This document shows positions 40,020 through 49,481 of a DNA stretch of 51,096 nt, in pieces. The notes beneath the pieces are model-generated. The model was given only the letters and a program-made list of their open reading frames with translations. It searched no databases and was not told the DNA's origin. Location of the stretch: assembly GCA_947457925.1 (NCBI GenBank), contig CANGYA010000008.1, forward strand, positions 1 through 51,096, read 5' to 3'. The position numbers and the translations under genes were made by a program. Origin of the DNA: Cytophagales bacterium. Lineage in GTDB: Bacteria; Bacteroidota; Bacteroidia; Cytophagales; Thermoflexibacteraceae. Positions within the stretch are counted from its first letter, which is position 1; every line of letters begins with the position of its first letter.

Positions 40020-41210
40020 TTACCCTTGTGGTTGTGTGGGTTCTGTTTGCACATCACTATCTTCTTTACCACCTTTTTTCGGTTTGTTAAAGTCAAAGTG
40101 TAGTGTAAAACGCATAGTATCTGCCAATGGGTTGGTTTGTCCTTGTGGAAGCATATACGCAAAGTCTATTCCGAACATTTGGTAACGCAAACCTGCCCCC
40201 AATGTAAAGTATTTACGGCTGCCTTTGGTGTCATCTTCAAAGAAATAACCAGCTCTTACGGCTATCAAACGGTTGTACCAATACTCTGCACCCAAAGACC
40301 ACTGAATTTCTCTAAACTCTTCAGCAGCTCCGTCTGGGGCATCTGTAAACGAACCGAAAACACCTGCAAATAAACTTACATCTCTGTTATTTTGCACAAT
40401 CGGTGGCGTAGGCACTAACAATTTGTTGGCATCTATGGCAATAGTCAATTTGTTGTATTCATCAAATTCACCTGTCCATGCCGTACCCAAACGCAAATTG
40501 GCAGGAATAAAGTTTTGGGTAGAATTATCTATATAGGCTACTTTGGGTCCAATATTAGAAATATTTGCCCCAACAGACCAACGAGAATTTACACCCAACA
40601 AAGACAATTTATCTTTGGTATAAAACACCGAAATATCTACGGCTGCACTGCTGGCAGGGCTGGCATTAAGTATACCATTAGATACATTGCCCGCCAAGTT
40701 AGAGCTAAAATAACGAGCCGTAACCGCCATACTCAAATTGCGAGAAAGTAAACGAGAGTACGTAAGGTCTAAAGCAAACTCACGAGGGTTAAACTCTTGT
40801 AATGGATTGTTATTTAAATCTCTAAAGTTGATTTTTCCTAAATCAAAGTAACGAATAGAGGCAGCTATCACGTCTTGTTTGCGTAGTCTATAATAGCCTG
40901 ACACATAGGATAAAGACATATCTGGCACGATATTGCGAAGCCAAGGGCTGTAAGAGGTTGCAAAACCAAAGTCTTTTTCGATAAAAGCTAATTTAGAAGG
41001 ATTCCAATGCACTGAATTGGCATCTGGCGAAGTGGCAGCACCTACATCTCCCATGCCCGCAGCTCTTGCCTCTGGTGGTACTATTAAGAAAGGAACAGAC
41101 GTAGAAACGACATTTTTTTGTCCCGTTAAAGTGGTCGTTTGAGCAAAAGTAGCTTGTACGGCAAAACACGCCAATACAGCAGCACTGCTAAAGCTGATTT
41201 TTGAAAGCAT
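40020..41210 (-). CDS. porV: Type IX secretion outer membrane protein PorV
   Basis: 396 aa. Signal peptide ending ATFA-Q (~23). The mature start is typical of PorV/LptO: STSVPFLIVPPEARAAGMGD, then GAATSPDANSVHWNPSKLAF, YSPWLRNIVPDMSLSYVSGY, and a FadL-like 14-strand barrel with NFRDLNNNPLQEFNPREFAL, NISNIGPKVAY, LGAEYWYNRLIAVRAGYFFE and a last strand RFTLHFDFNK, then a charged tail. In the family this protein receives T9SS substrates after transport and hands them to the sortase PorU, which removes the C-terminal signal. PorU is not in the window. The 1605-aa type B substrate nearby is a probable client of the same system. Confidence 0.92.
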   Translation of the reverse strand: MLSKISFSSAAVLACFAVQATFAQTTTLTGQKNVVSTSVPFLIVPPEARAAGMGDVGAATSPDANSVHWNPSKLAFIEKDFGFATSYSPWLRNIVPDMSLSYVSGYYRLRKQDVIAASIRYFDLGKINFRDLNNNPLQEFNPREFALDLTYSRLLSRNLSMAVTARYFSSNLAGNVSNGILNASPASSAAVDISVFYTKDKLSLLGVNSRWSVGANISNIGPKVAYIDNSTQNFIPANLRLGTAWTGEFDEYNKLTIAIDANKLLVPTPPIVQNNRDVSLFAGVFGSFTDAPDGAAEEFREIQWSLGAEYWYNRLIAVRAGYFFEDDTKGSRKYFTLGAGLRYQMFGIDFAYMLPQGQTNPLADTMRFTLHFDFNKPKKGGKEDSDVQTEPTQPQG

Positions 41211-41242
41211 ATAATAGAATGAAACTTAAAAGGTAACGTACA

Positions 41243-41250
41243 CAAATGTA
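41243..41250 (-). promoter_or_regulatory. -7 element (TACATTTG) upstream of porV
   Basis: Perfect TAnnTTTG on the minus strand, 32 nt before the ATG at 41210. No clear TTTG at -33. The rest of the 312-nt gap to nadD shows no other signal. Confidence 0.4.
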
Positions 41251-41522
41251 ATGAAAATATCGGATAATGTTTGTTAAGCATTTAAATAGACCGTAATCAT
41301 AGTGTTAAAATATCCGAATGTAGAGGTGCTTCATGCAGCAATCAAAGGTGTTTGGGTGTACGTAGATGATAAAATGCTTTGCAAATTTTTACAAAAAAAA
41401 TGAAACCTCAAAATTTTTTCGTTTATCAATACATAATTTGTTAGTCTTTACGCAACTTTGTTGGCTACTGCAACACTTAGTTTAGTTTTTTATATCATTT
41501 TCAAGCAACATCTTCAAAACCT

Positions 41523-42095
41523 ATGCTTATTGGATTATTCTTCGGCTCTTTCAACCCTATTCATATTGGACACCTTATTTTGGCAAATACGATTGCAGAA
41601 AAGGCAGACTTGAATCAAGTTTGGTTTATTGTTTCACCGCAAAATCCGTTTAAAAAAGCCTCTTCCCTCTTACACGAATTTGACAGATTGGACATGGTAC
41701 GGTTGGCGATTGCAGATAATCCTAAATTTATAGCTTCTGACATAGAGTTTCATTTGCCCAAACCCAGCTATACCATAGACACCTTGCACCACATTCAACA
41801 AAAGTTTCCCCAACATACTTTTAAGCTAATTATAGGCGAAGACAATTTAAAAGAATTTCCAAAGTGGAAAAACTATGAACAAATTTTGGAGCAATACGGC
41901 TTATTGGTCTATAGACGTTTGCACGCACAAGCCTCAGAAATAGCCAAACACCCCAACGTAAAATTAATAGATGCCCCTATGATAGACATTTCGGCTACGT
42001 TTATTCGTGAATGTGTCCGCCAACACCAATCTATCAAATATTTAGTGCATGAAGACGTGGCTACGTTGATTAGGCATAAGAAATTTTATTTGTAA
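41523..42095 (+). CDS. nadD: Nicotinate-nucleotide adenylyltransferase
   Basis: 190 aa, Rossmann-like nucleotidyltransferase. GLFFGSFNPIHIGHLILAN at ~4-22 contains the HxGH-type ATP site (HIGH), followed by VWFIVSPQNPFKK, FDRLDMVRLAI, KLIIGEDNLKEFPKWKNYEQ and the closing ISATFIREC (ISxTxxR) motif at ~161-169. It makes deamido-NAD from nicotinate mononucleotide and ATP. Usual length. Single gene, divergent from porV; a hairpin lies downstream. Confidence 0.93.
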   Translation: MLIGLFFGSFNPIHIGHLILANTIAEKADLNQVWFIVSPQNPFKKASSLLHEFDRLDMVRLAIADNPKFIASDIEFHLPKPSYTIDTLHHIQQKFPQHTFKLIIGEDNLKEFPKWKNYEQILEQYGLLVYRRLHAQASEIAKHPNVKLIDAPMIDISATFIRECVRQHQSIKYLVHEDVATLIRHKKFYL

Positions 42096-42137
42096 CTATT
42101 TACCAATAAGAATCAACAAAAATTACTACTTAAAAAC

Positions 42138-42180
42138 CCTCGGCAGGGTCTTAATGGGGCTGCCTAAGCCACTGCCGAGG
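42138..42180. terminator. CCTCGGCAG hairpin between nadD and the T9SS substrate gene
   Basis: CCTCGGCAG / CTGCCGAGG, 9-bp GC-rich perfect stem with a 25-nt loop that itself contains partial pairing, flanked by AA/TT. Between two convergent genes; probable bidirectional terminator or REP-type repeat. Confidence 0.5.
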
Positions 42181-42216
42181 TTATTGTGTTTTTAACTTGT
42201 TACTTATTCAATCCGC

Positions 42217-45200
42217 CTAATTCTCCCCTCTCAAAACCTGTATCCAACCCTTACAAGATTTTCCTTCGGGAGAAGTGAGGTAGTAATAGTACAAGGCAGA
42301 AGACGTATCTTCGCCCCATTCGCCATTGTAGTTGTCGTTTTTATAGATTAGTTTTCCCCAACGGTCATAAATCTCCAATTTCCAGCCTTCTCGTACATTG
42401 TCTATCACAAATCTTTCATTTTTGCCATCTCCGTTAGGGGTAATGACGTTGGCAGGTTTTATGTTTTCCACCTTTATTTTTTGGCTCACCGTTTTGCTAC
42501 ACAAATCACTCATAGCCTCTAAAATCACTTCATATTCTCCCGATTTTTCGTAAGAAAATTCGGCAGGAGGCGTATCAAAAACATCTTTGCCATTGCCTAC
42601 AGTCCATTTGAATTTGTCTGCCCCTGTAGATTTGTTAATAAACCGAACTACGCCATTTTTGCCACATTCAGAAGCTACTTGCACCTCAAAAGCTGGTTTT
42701 ATTTCTGGCACGACTTCAACCCTTACGGCACTGTCCACAAAACAGCCTCTTTCATTAAAAATCCGCACATTGTACGTAGTAGCCACCGTAGGCGAGGCTA
42801 CAGGATTGCCAATGTTCGGGTTGCTAAGTCCTGTGGCGGGTGTCCACAAATACCTTGCTCCACCTGTAGCCGAAAGTTGTATGGAGGCAGCATTACAGAT
42901 AGTCGAGTTTCTTGGCGAAATGCGAATGCCTCTGTAAAAATCTGCTGCTACGATACGGCGTTGTGGCGAAATTTGGCTGTTGCTGCGGGTACAGTTGGTA
43001 TTTGTACCTGTAACTTTGATTTCAAAATCTCCATCTCTGTCATATTTGAAAGGCGGTGGTTGTATGCCCGCAAAAGTACGCCCATCTCCAAAACTCCACA
43101 CATAGCTGTCTGCCCCACTCACTCGGCTGACAATGCGTGTAATAGGGTAAGGCTCACACAAAGAGTCGTATTCTATCGTGAAATCTAAGTTAATACGTGG
43201 CGTAACTTCTACCGTAACTACAGTGTCTTTGAAACAGTTAGCATTGGCGAAAATCCGCACTCTGTACGTAGTAGTTACTTCTGGGCTTGCCGAAACAGTG
43301 GCGGTATTCGTAGCACTTAGCCCTGTGGCTGGCGACCATTGGTAGGTACTGCCACCTGTGGCGGTTAATCGGGCTGTTTCGCCATTACATATTTTTTGTG
43401 TAGGTGAAACAGAGATTCTTTGTTCAAATCCTGCCTCTGTATTTTCCCTAATATCCACAAAAGTAGAATCCCTACGAGTACAACTTTGGTTCGTGGCTAC
43501 CAATACGATTTTGTAACGACCTGCTACTGTATATTTAAACGGCGGAGGTGTAGCCAAAGTAGAAGTTTGTCCATTGCCAAAATCCCACAGGTACGTGAGT
43601 CCGCCTGTACTATTGTTGGTCAATGTTACCAAAGGAAATCTTGCACACAAATCTGATAATTCTGCCGTAAAACTTGGGTTTACTCTTGGCGATACATTAA
43701 TCGTAACGGCTGTATCTGTAAAACAAACATTATTAGCTATTCTCACCCGATACGTAGTCGTTTGTGTAGGCGTAGCTATGGGGTTGGCTATATTCGCAGC
43801 ACTTAGCCCTGTGGCAGGTGTCCAAGTGTACCTCGTCCCTCCCGAAGCCGTTAGTTGCACAACATCTCCCAAACAAATAGCAGCATTAGGCGATATTTGT
43901 GGGACAATTCCGTTGGCATTGCGTTTAATTTCTACGATTTGTGTGGTGCTTGCCTCGCATTGTTGCCCTCTGAATAAGGTAAGGCGAATAGTATAAGTGC
44001 CTTCTGCCGTATATTTAAAGGCTGGCGGATTAGCAACCGTAGCCGTTTGTCCATTGCCAAAATCCCAAAAATAGGTAGCTTCATTCGCAGGTACTACAGA
44101 ACTTGTATTCCGAATATTGATAAGTGGGAAAGTAGCACACGAATCTGTCAAACTCACTGTAAACTCTGGTCTGGCGGTGCGTACATTTACCGTAGTCGTC
44201 AAACTACTATTACACACACCATCAGAAATACGAACTGTGTAGGTGGTTGTAGTGGTAGGTGAAGCTATGGGATTAGCTATATTCGTGGCACTTAGCCCTG
44301 TGGAAGGAGTCCATTGGTACGTAGTGCCTCCCGAAGCCGTTAATTGTGTGCTTGCCCCCTGACAAATTGTAACATTATTAGATAGTGCAAATGTAGTGTT
44401 ACGAATATTGATGGTACGACTTATCGTTTGAGGGGTCAAACAAAAAGCATCATTAAAGCCCGTTAGAGAGAAAGTATAATTACCGCCTTGTGTAATGGTG
44501 AATGTAGGCTCTGCGTCTGTAGAAGTACCTAAAGTGCCTAAATTCCACTGAAAACGAGTGGCGTTGGTGGAGTTATTGCGTAGGCGTACCGTTACTGGTG
44601 CACAGAGAGAAGCCGTAATAGGTGTGCCTGTTGCCACGTCTATAGGTGTAAAGTCTGCTCTTAATAGTTCTTCTAAACTAATCTTAAATGCCAAATTATT
44701 ACAAGCATTGGACGGAGCTGGGGCAGCTAAATTGGAGGTTTGCCATGCCCCTGCGGTAGCTGGAAAGTTATTACTACGGCACACACACGCAGAATGGTAA
44801 ATTACCCCTTTTTTACTAAAACGACAAGTACCGCCATCTACGTGGTCGCCGTCTGCTGCACTACCTCCCCCCAAAAAAGTAGCATATAAGAGTTGTGTAG
44901 CATTTTTGCCTAAGACCATCATATAAAAATCATCTCCATCAGTAGTTCTTCTTAGGGCATCTCCTGTTGTTGGTAGTCCTGTTGTGGAGAGAGTAATACC
45001 TGTAGTAGCTGCGTTTGTACTGCCTCCCCAACCTGCCAAATAAATATTCTCACAATCACTGACCATAAAAGCCGTTGGCGTAATACTTGGGGCTAAAGAA
45101 TTAGCACTGCCTATTTGGGTAGAAAAAATACGAGTGGTCAAATTATTATCTAATTTGTAAATAAAATGCCCACCATTTACATTGTTGTAAGTACCTGCTG

Positions 45201-47034
45201 TAATAGGGTGTATGCCTCTGGTATTACCCAATACATAGACATTGCCCGCATTGTCTAAATCTATGAAATAAGTTTGGTCATATTGTGCTGTGCCTATGTA
45301 TGTACCTGTTAAAAATGTACCCGTGGGGCTGAATTTTTGTATAAAACCATCTACACCTCCTCTAAATGCAGGTTGTAAAGCCGTGCCTCCCGTAGCTAAA
45401 TTATTACTTGTTGTAGCTCCTACTACATAAATATTACCTGTGGCATCAGTCCGAATACCATGTGCAGCATCTTCGCCTGTTCCGCCAATATACGCCCCCC
45501 AAGTCATGGCACTAAGGTCTGCATTCATACGAAAAGCTACGGCATCTTGTGAACCACCAAAGGGAGCTCCGCCATTACCTCCATTGAAAGTTGGGAAATT
45601 ATTTGAACGGGTATAACTTGCCACATACACATTGCCCGCCGCATCTGTATAAACCTCGCCTCTTGCCTCATCTCCATAATTTTGAGCTAATGGGTAAATA
45701 GTTGGAAAATTAGGTACACCCACATAACCATCATTACCACCTCCACCAACATAAGTAGAAGCTACTAAAGACGTACCTGTTGAATTGAGAATAGTTACGA
45801 AAATATCTGAACCAAAAGGAAATTCGATAGAATAATTCGAAAAATTTGTACCTGCATTGAAAGTTCTGTCAAAGGCATTTGAAGACGTTGGAAAATTAAA
45901 AGAACCTGTAACCCCTTCTATCACCAAATTGCCAGCATTGTTTACAATCATAGAACTTGGTAGTTCCGATTCTAAACCACCCAAAAAAGTGGCATATAAC
46001 AAGTTGCTGCCTGTTGGGTTAAATTTCATCACAGAAACGTCCCAAGCTGTATTATGTGTAACATCAAAAGCTCCAACTGTAGCAGGAAATTGCTGACCAA
46101 ACACGATACCCGCAGCATATAAATTTTCGGCATTGTCAAACGTAGCCGAAAAGCCCCAATTATCCGAAACACTACCCGAATAAGACGAAAAAACCAGTGT
46201 AGGGTCTATGATTAGTTCATATTGAGGATTGTAACCTTGCGGAAATTCATAGCTTAATTGGTTATTTTCCAACTTAAACCTCGACGGTACTTCTACTTTT
46301 TGTCCATTGATAAATTGGTAAGAATAAGGGTGTTGTTCTATAAACTCATTGATAGAAGTCTGTATTTTCAAATTGCCATTTTCTAAGGTTACAGTTTCTG
46401 CACCGTTGTAGTTCATGCGAATTTGTTGCGGATTGGCATAAGGAGCAACAATGAAGTCATATTTAAGTGCTTCTTCTTGGGTATAAAATTTCAGTTGAAT
46501 CCCTTTATATAATTCATTGTAAACCACTTCGTTATAGCCTCTTACATTGCTTGCCCATTTGTCGGGTGAAGAATTAAAAAAGTAGTTGTAATACTCTGTA
46601 GTAGGTTGATGAGGCAATAATTGAGGCGAAGTATTTGCCCCTACAAATTGTACTTCTACGCCATGCCCTCGTATTTCTCCGTTATGCGAAGGGTGATGAC
46701 TATGCCCAAAATTTTCTACTTTGGCAGCTTCGGGCAATAAATGTTTGTGATTGGTTTGTTTACTCATCAAGGCATTTGCGTCATAAAAACCATACACCAA
46801 TGCGTTTTCTTTTAAAAACAAAAAACCATTCGGAATGTCGGCTCTGTATCGCACAGACTTGTCCCATTGGTTTTTATTCTCGATAAACTTGTATTGTTTA
46901 TTAACTTCGGGCAATTCACGAGGTAGTTGGCGAGGCGGTTTGCCCTGCGGAACTTTTGGCGTAAAAGCCATTGTACTGTTTGTCAATGCTATTAAAAAAC
47001 AGACAGCATACCATTTTACAAGGAGTCGTATCAT
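42217..47034 (-). CDS. Giant surface protein with SBBP, PKD repeats and T9SS type B sorting domain
   Basis: 1605 aa. Signal peptide (~1-23). An N-terminal DUF7948-like domain follows (YKFIENKNQWDKSVRYRADI; VEVQFVGANTSPQLLPH; LKYDFIVAPYANPQQIRMNY) to ~270. Then a beta-propeller of SBBP-type repeats ~275-800 (YAAGIVFGQQFPAT, GNVYVASYTRSNNFP, NIYVVGATTSNNL, NIYLAGWGGSTN). From ~815 come five PKD-like domains (YFWDFGNGQT, YLWDFGNGQT, YVWSFGDGRT) alternating with four Ig-like units of the form ICxG..QLTASGG, YxWTPATGLS, SPTxTTTY. The end, ITPNGDGKNERFVIDNV through IYDRWGKLIYKND and YYYLTSPEGKSCKGWIQVLR, is the gliding-motility-associated C-terminal (type B) domain that directs export and surface attachment through T9SS. 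Adhesin or mechanical role inferred. Confidence 0.92.
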   Translation of the reverse strand: MIRLLVKWYAVCFLIALTNSTMAFTPKVPQGKPPRQLPRELPEVNKQYKFIENKNQWDKSVRYRADIPNGFLFLKENALVYGFYDANALMSKQTNHKHLLPEAAKVENFGHSHHPSHNGEIRGHGVEVQFVGANTSPQLLPHQPTTEYYNYFFNSSPDKWASNVRGYNEVVYNELYKGIQLKFYTQEEALKYDFIVAPYANPQQIRMNYNGAETVTLENGNLKIQTSINEFIEQHPYSYQFINGQKVEVPSRFKLENNQLSYEFPQGYNPQYELIIDPTLVFSSYSGSVSDNWGFSATFDNAENLYAAGIVFGQQFPATVGAFDVTHNTAWDVSVMKFNPTGSNLLYATFLGGLESELPSSMIVNNAGNLVIEGVTGSFNFPTSSNAFDRTFNAGTNFSNYSIEFPFGSDIFVTILNSTGTSLVASTYVGGGGNDGYVGVPNFPTIYPLAQNYGDEARGEVYTDAAGNVYVASYTRSNNFPTFNGGNGGAPFGGSQDAVAFRMNADLSAMTWGAYIGGTGEDAAHGIRTDATGNIYVVGATTSNNLATGGTALQPAFRGGVDGFIQKFSPTGTFLTGTYIGTAQYDQTYFIDLDNAGNVYVLGNTRGIHPITAGTYNNVNGGHFIYKLDNNLTTRIFSTQIGSANSLAPSITPTAFMVSDCENIYLAGWGGSTNAATTGITLSTTGLPTTGDALRRTTDGDDFYMMVLGKNATQLLYATFLGGGSAADGDHVDGGTCRFSKKGVIYHSACVCRSNNFPATAGAWQTSNLAAPAPSNACNNLAFKISLEELLRADFTPIDVATGTPITASLCAPVTVRLRNNSTNATRFQWNLGTLGTSTDAEPTFTITQGGNYTFSLTGFNDAFCLTPQTISRTINIRNTTFALSNNVTICQGASTQLTASGGTTYQWTPSTGLSATNIANPIASPTTTTTYTVRISDGVCNSSLTTTVNVRTARPEFTVSLTDSCATFPLINIRNTSSVVPANEATYFWDFGNGQTATVANPPAFKYTAEGTYTIRLTLFRGQQCEASTTQIVEIKRNANGIVPQISPNAAICLGDVVQLTASGGTRYTWTPATGLSAANIANPIATPTQTTTYRVRIANNVCFTDTAVTINVSPRVNPSFTAELSDLCARFPLVTLTNNSTGGLTYLWDFGNGQTSTLATPPPFKYTVAGRYKIVLVATNQSCTRRDSTFVDIRENTEAGFEQRISVSPTQKICNGETARLTATGGSTYQWSPATGLSATNTATVSASPEVTTTYRVRIFANANCFKDTVVTVEVTPRINLDFTIEYDSLCEPYPITRIVSRVSGADSYVWSFGDGRTFAGIQPPPFKYDRDGDFEIKVTGTNTNCTRSNSQISPQRRIVAADFYRGIRISPRNSTICNAASIQLSATGGARYLWTPATGLSNPNIGNPVASPTVATTYNVRIFNERGCFVDSAVRVEVVPEIKPAFEVQVASECGKNGVVRFINKSTGADKFKWTVGNGKDVFDTPPAEFSYEKSGEYEVILEAMSDLCSKTVSQKIKVENIKPANVITPNGDGKNERFVIDNVREGWKLEIYDRWGKLIYKNDNYNGEWGEDTSSALYYYYLTSPEGKSCKGWIQVLRGEN

Positions 47035-47057
47035 TTGTTTATTTGGGTTTGAATAAA

Positions 47058-47085
47058 CAAATATACTAAATTATACTCAATCAAA
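47058..47085 (-). promoter_or_regulatory. Promoter of the giant T9SS substrate
   Basis: On the minus strand TTTG (47082-47085), 16-nt spacer, TATATTTG (47058-47065), perfect -7 element, ~24 nt before the ATG at 47034. The spacer is shorter than the 19-20 nt norm. Confidence 0.45.
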
Positions 47086-47095
47086 AATGAATTTC

Positions 47096-47147
47096 CTGTA
47101 GCATAGGCTTTAGCCTGTGTAGGCACAGGCTAAAGCCTATGCTACAG
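47096..47147. repeat. REP-like perfect hairpin, CTGTAG/CTTTAG family (copy B4)
   Basis: 24-bp perfect arms from CTGTAGCATAGGCTTTAGCC (47096) to its reverse complement ending 47147, with only a TAGG loop. The most compact member of the family. It lies in the divergent gap between the giant surface protein and the PARG-like gene. Confidence 0.85.
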
Positions 47148-47289
47148 ATTAAAACCAATTTAGTTTCTGTATAGCAATAAGAACTAATGCAGAAAGGTAA
47201 ATTAGAAATTACGAATAACAAACTTTCATCGCCCCAAACCAACTCTATTAAAAATCAACATTTCTCAAGCAAATACGTTAATAAGGGCT

Positions 47290-48141
47290 ATGGAAAAAAA
47301 CAGAGAAAAAAAGAAACAGATTGCAGCTAATACGCTGGCTATTGTAGAGGCAGGGAATTATACTAACGGACAAGGGCAAACTGTACCGTTACAGTTTAGC
47401 ATTATTAATGCAAAGAGTAAAAGCAAATTATTTAAAGAAAGAGAGGAGTCTGCTTTGTGGATAAAAAGAGATTTATTATTGGGTACTACGCCACGTTACC
47501 AAACGTCTTTTACAGTAGAAAACCGCACAACTTTGGAGGCTTGTAGTGAATTGGTAGCCAACGGAGAAGTAGTTTTTTGCCTCAATTTTGCTTCTGCTAA
47601 AAACGCAGGTGGCGGTTTTTTGGGCGGTGCAGAAGCCCAAGAAGAAAGTTTGGCGAGGTCTTCGGCATTGTACCCTTGTTTGGTGCAATTTCAACAAGAT
47701 TTTTATGATTATCACAGACATGGCGACACTTACTATTCACACCGCATGATTTATTCGCCCAATGTGCCTGTGTTTAAAGATGATAACGGCAGACTATTAG
47801 ACCAACCTTATGAAGTATCTTTTCTGACTTCTCCTGCGGTGAATGTGGGTGCTTTGAAACAAAAATACCAATACAATACAGCCAAAACCGATGAATTAAT
47901 GCTAAAAAGAACCGAAAAACTACTAAGCATTGCTTACGTGCAAGGTTACAAAACATTGGTGTTGGGGGCATGGGGTTGCGGTGTTTTTCGGCAAGACCCC
48001 GAAAAAGTAGCTCAATATTTTGCTCATTTCTTGTGTGCAGGAGGCTTGTTTGAAAACTGTTTTGAAAAAGTAGTTTTTGCGGTATTGTCCAGAGATGAAA
48101 AAAATATTCTGCCTTTTCAAGAGTTATTTATGGCAGATTGA
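47290..48141 (+). CDS. Microbial-type poly(ADP-ribose) glycohydrolase-like protein (TIGR02452 family)
   Basis: 283 aa, macrodomain-related. The PARG signature is clear: VVFCLNFASAKNAGGGFLGG with GGG at 107-109, then AEAQEESLARSSALYPCL with QEE at 117-119, whose second Glu is catalytic in the family. Further conserved stretches: YSPNVPVFKDDNG, VSFLTSPAVNVG and VLGAWGCGVFRQDPEKVA near 223-240. Family enzymes hydrolyse ADP-ribose chains or remove ADP-ribose; the bacterial role is often DNA damage or toxin reversal. No ADP-ribosyltransferase is encoded nearby. Single gene with its own strong terminator. Confidence 0.9.
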   Translation: MEKNREKKKQIAANTLAIVEAGNYTNGQGQTVPLQFSIINAKSKSKLFKEREESALWIKRDLLLGTTPRYQTSFTVENRTTLEACSELVANGEVVFCLNFASAKNAGGGFLGGAEAQEESLARSSALYPCLVQFQQDFYDYHRHGDTYYSHRMIYSPNVPVFKDDNGRLLDQPYEVSFLTSPAVNVGALKQKYQYNTAKTDELMLKRTEKLLSIAYVQGYKTLVLGAWGCGVFRQDPEKVAQYFAHFLCAGGLFENCFEKVVFAVLSRDEKNILPFQELFMAD

Positions 48142-48164
48142 ACTATGTTTTCAAGCTATATACA

Positions 48165-48197
48165 AGAGGTGTAATCTTTTAAAAAGATTACACCTCT
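48165..48197 (+). terminator. Strong hairpin terminator after the PARG-like gene
   Basis: AGAGGTGTAATCTTTT / AAAAGATTACACCTCT, 16-bp perfect stem around a single A, followed by ACTTTTAT, 23 nt after the stop codon. Confidence 0.75.
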
Positions 48198-48358
48198 ACT
48201 TTTATCTGTAAACAATAATACAACTGTTCGTTTACATTTTACAAATTATTCGTTTTCGTACACTTTCAAGACTTTTTTTGTATAAAAAACTGTAAATCAA
48301 ATAGTTATTAATGTGGCATAGTGCTTGAGATTGGCATATCTTGAAAATCATTTCCACT

Positions 48359-49465
48359 ATGAATCTACTTATCAGCCAGAAATTTCGTTTTTACAGTTTT
48401 CTGTCCATGTTCCTTTTGGTTTATGTGCATGGCTATAACCTACAAGACACCTACTTACAACCTTGGTCGGTGGTGCAAGAGCCTATGACATTGACCACTT
48501 TTTTTGAGTTTTTCACAGCTAATGGCTTGTTTCGTTTTCGTATTCCGATGCTGTTCATCATTTCGGGCTATTTGTATGCCCTCCATGACGACAACCCTTA
48601 CAAAGAAAGGACATTGAAACGGCTACGAACTTTGGGGATACCCTATTTATTTTGGAGTGCTGTAGGTATTTTGCTCACTTATGCTTTAGAATACAATGAT
48701 TTATTTCTTAACGCCATTAAAGCAAGTGGTTTGGCATACGCTGATAATAACATTGCTACAGTCCATCAATATACTGCCGAAGATTGGTTGGTGCGTTGGG
48801 CTATTTTCCCTATTTCCTTCCAATTATGGTTTATTAGAGTCTTGTTATTTTACAATATTGCCTACCCCGTTTTACGTTGGTTAGTTACTCGTTACCCTAT
48901 TGTTTGGTTGTCTGTTACGGGCATACTTTGGTTTATTAACTTTAACTTGGTGCTAGTAGAAGGGGCAGGCTTGTTCTTTTTTAGTTGGGGGATTTGGATT
49001 CAGAAGAACAATTTTGACCTTGAAAAAACACCAAAAAACTTAAATCCTACTTTCGTATTAGTGGCTTTTGTTGTCATTTGTTTCCTAAAAACTTATTTAG
49101 CTTTTCTCCACACCGAAAATTCACCAATTCCTTTGCCCCTTGTCGTTGGTATATTGCACCGTATTGCCGAAGTTGCGGGCATGATAGGCTTATGGTACAG
49201 TGGCAACAAAATAATAGCGTGGCTTTCTGCACAAAGTTTCTTCCGTTTCTTGATGTCCTACTCTTTTATGATTTACGTTACGCATGTGCCTATTTTGTAT
49301 TATATCATGCAAATTGCCAATCAGTATTTAATTGATTATCAATATCATAGATTACTAACTTATATTTTTGTACCGTTATTGTTGTCTTTGTATGCTGTGT
49401 TGGTGGGTAGTTTCCTCAAAAAAGTAGCTCCAACACCTTACCAATGGTTCACAGGAGGAAGGTAA
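48359..49465 (+). CDS. Acyltransferase family 3 membrane protein
   Basis: 368 aa from the ATG at 48359 (an upstream TTG at 48341 is less likely). About ten hydrophobic segments. N-terminal signature: FRFYSFLSMFLLVYVHGYNL, with the conserved His in the first helix, then FRIPMLFIISGYLYAL, the R/S-G-Y/F motif of the second helix. Later LWFIRVLLFYNIAYPVLRWL and FLMSYSFMIYVTHVPILYYI with the late His. Family members O-acetylate surface sugars or similar acceptors, taking acyl groups across the inner membrane. Acceptor unknown; could act on the polysaccharide encoded at 23.8-37.6 kb. Confidence 0.85.
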   Translation: MNLLISQKFRFYSFLSMFLLVYVHGYNLQDTYLQPWSVVQEPMTLTTFFEFFTANGLFRFRIPMLFIISGYLYALHDDNPYKERTLKRLRTLGIPYLFWSAVGILLTYALEYNDLFLNAIKASGLAYADNNIATVHQYTAEDWLVRWAIFPISFQLWFIRVLLFYNIAYPVLRWLVTRYPIVWLSVTGILWFINFNLVLVEGAGLFFFSWGIWIQKNNFDLEKTPKNLNPTFVLVAFVVICFLKTYLAFLHTENSPIPLPLVVGILHRIAEVAGMIGLWYSGNKIIAWLSAQSFFRFLMSYSFMIYVTHVPILYYIMQIANQYLIDYQYHRLLTYIFVPLLLSLYAVLVGSFLKKVAPTPYQWFTGGR

Positions 49466-49481
49466 ATTAGTTAATTTGAAG

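Noticed and set aside
42500-44400. CRISPR-like spaced repeats in the surface protein gene
   Set aside because: The period is about 465 nt, imperfect and in frame; it reflects protein modules, not direct repeats with spacers.
42587-46886. Many open frames on the + strand opposite the giant surface protein
   Set aside because: They mirror the Thr/Ser/Gly-rich repeats of the real gene, have no motifs, and follow its repeat period.
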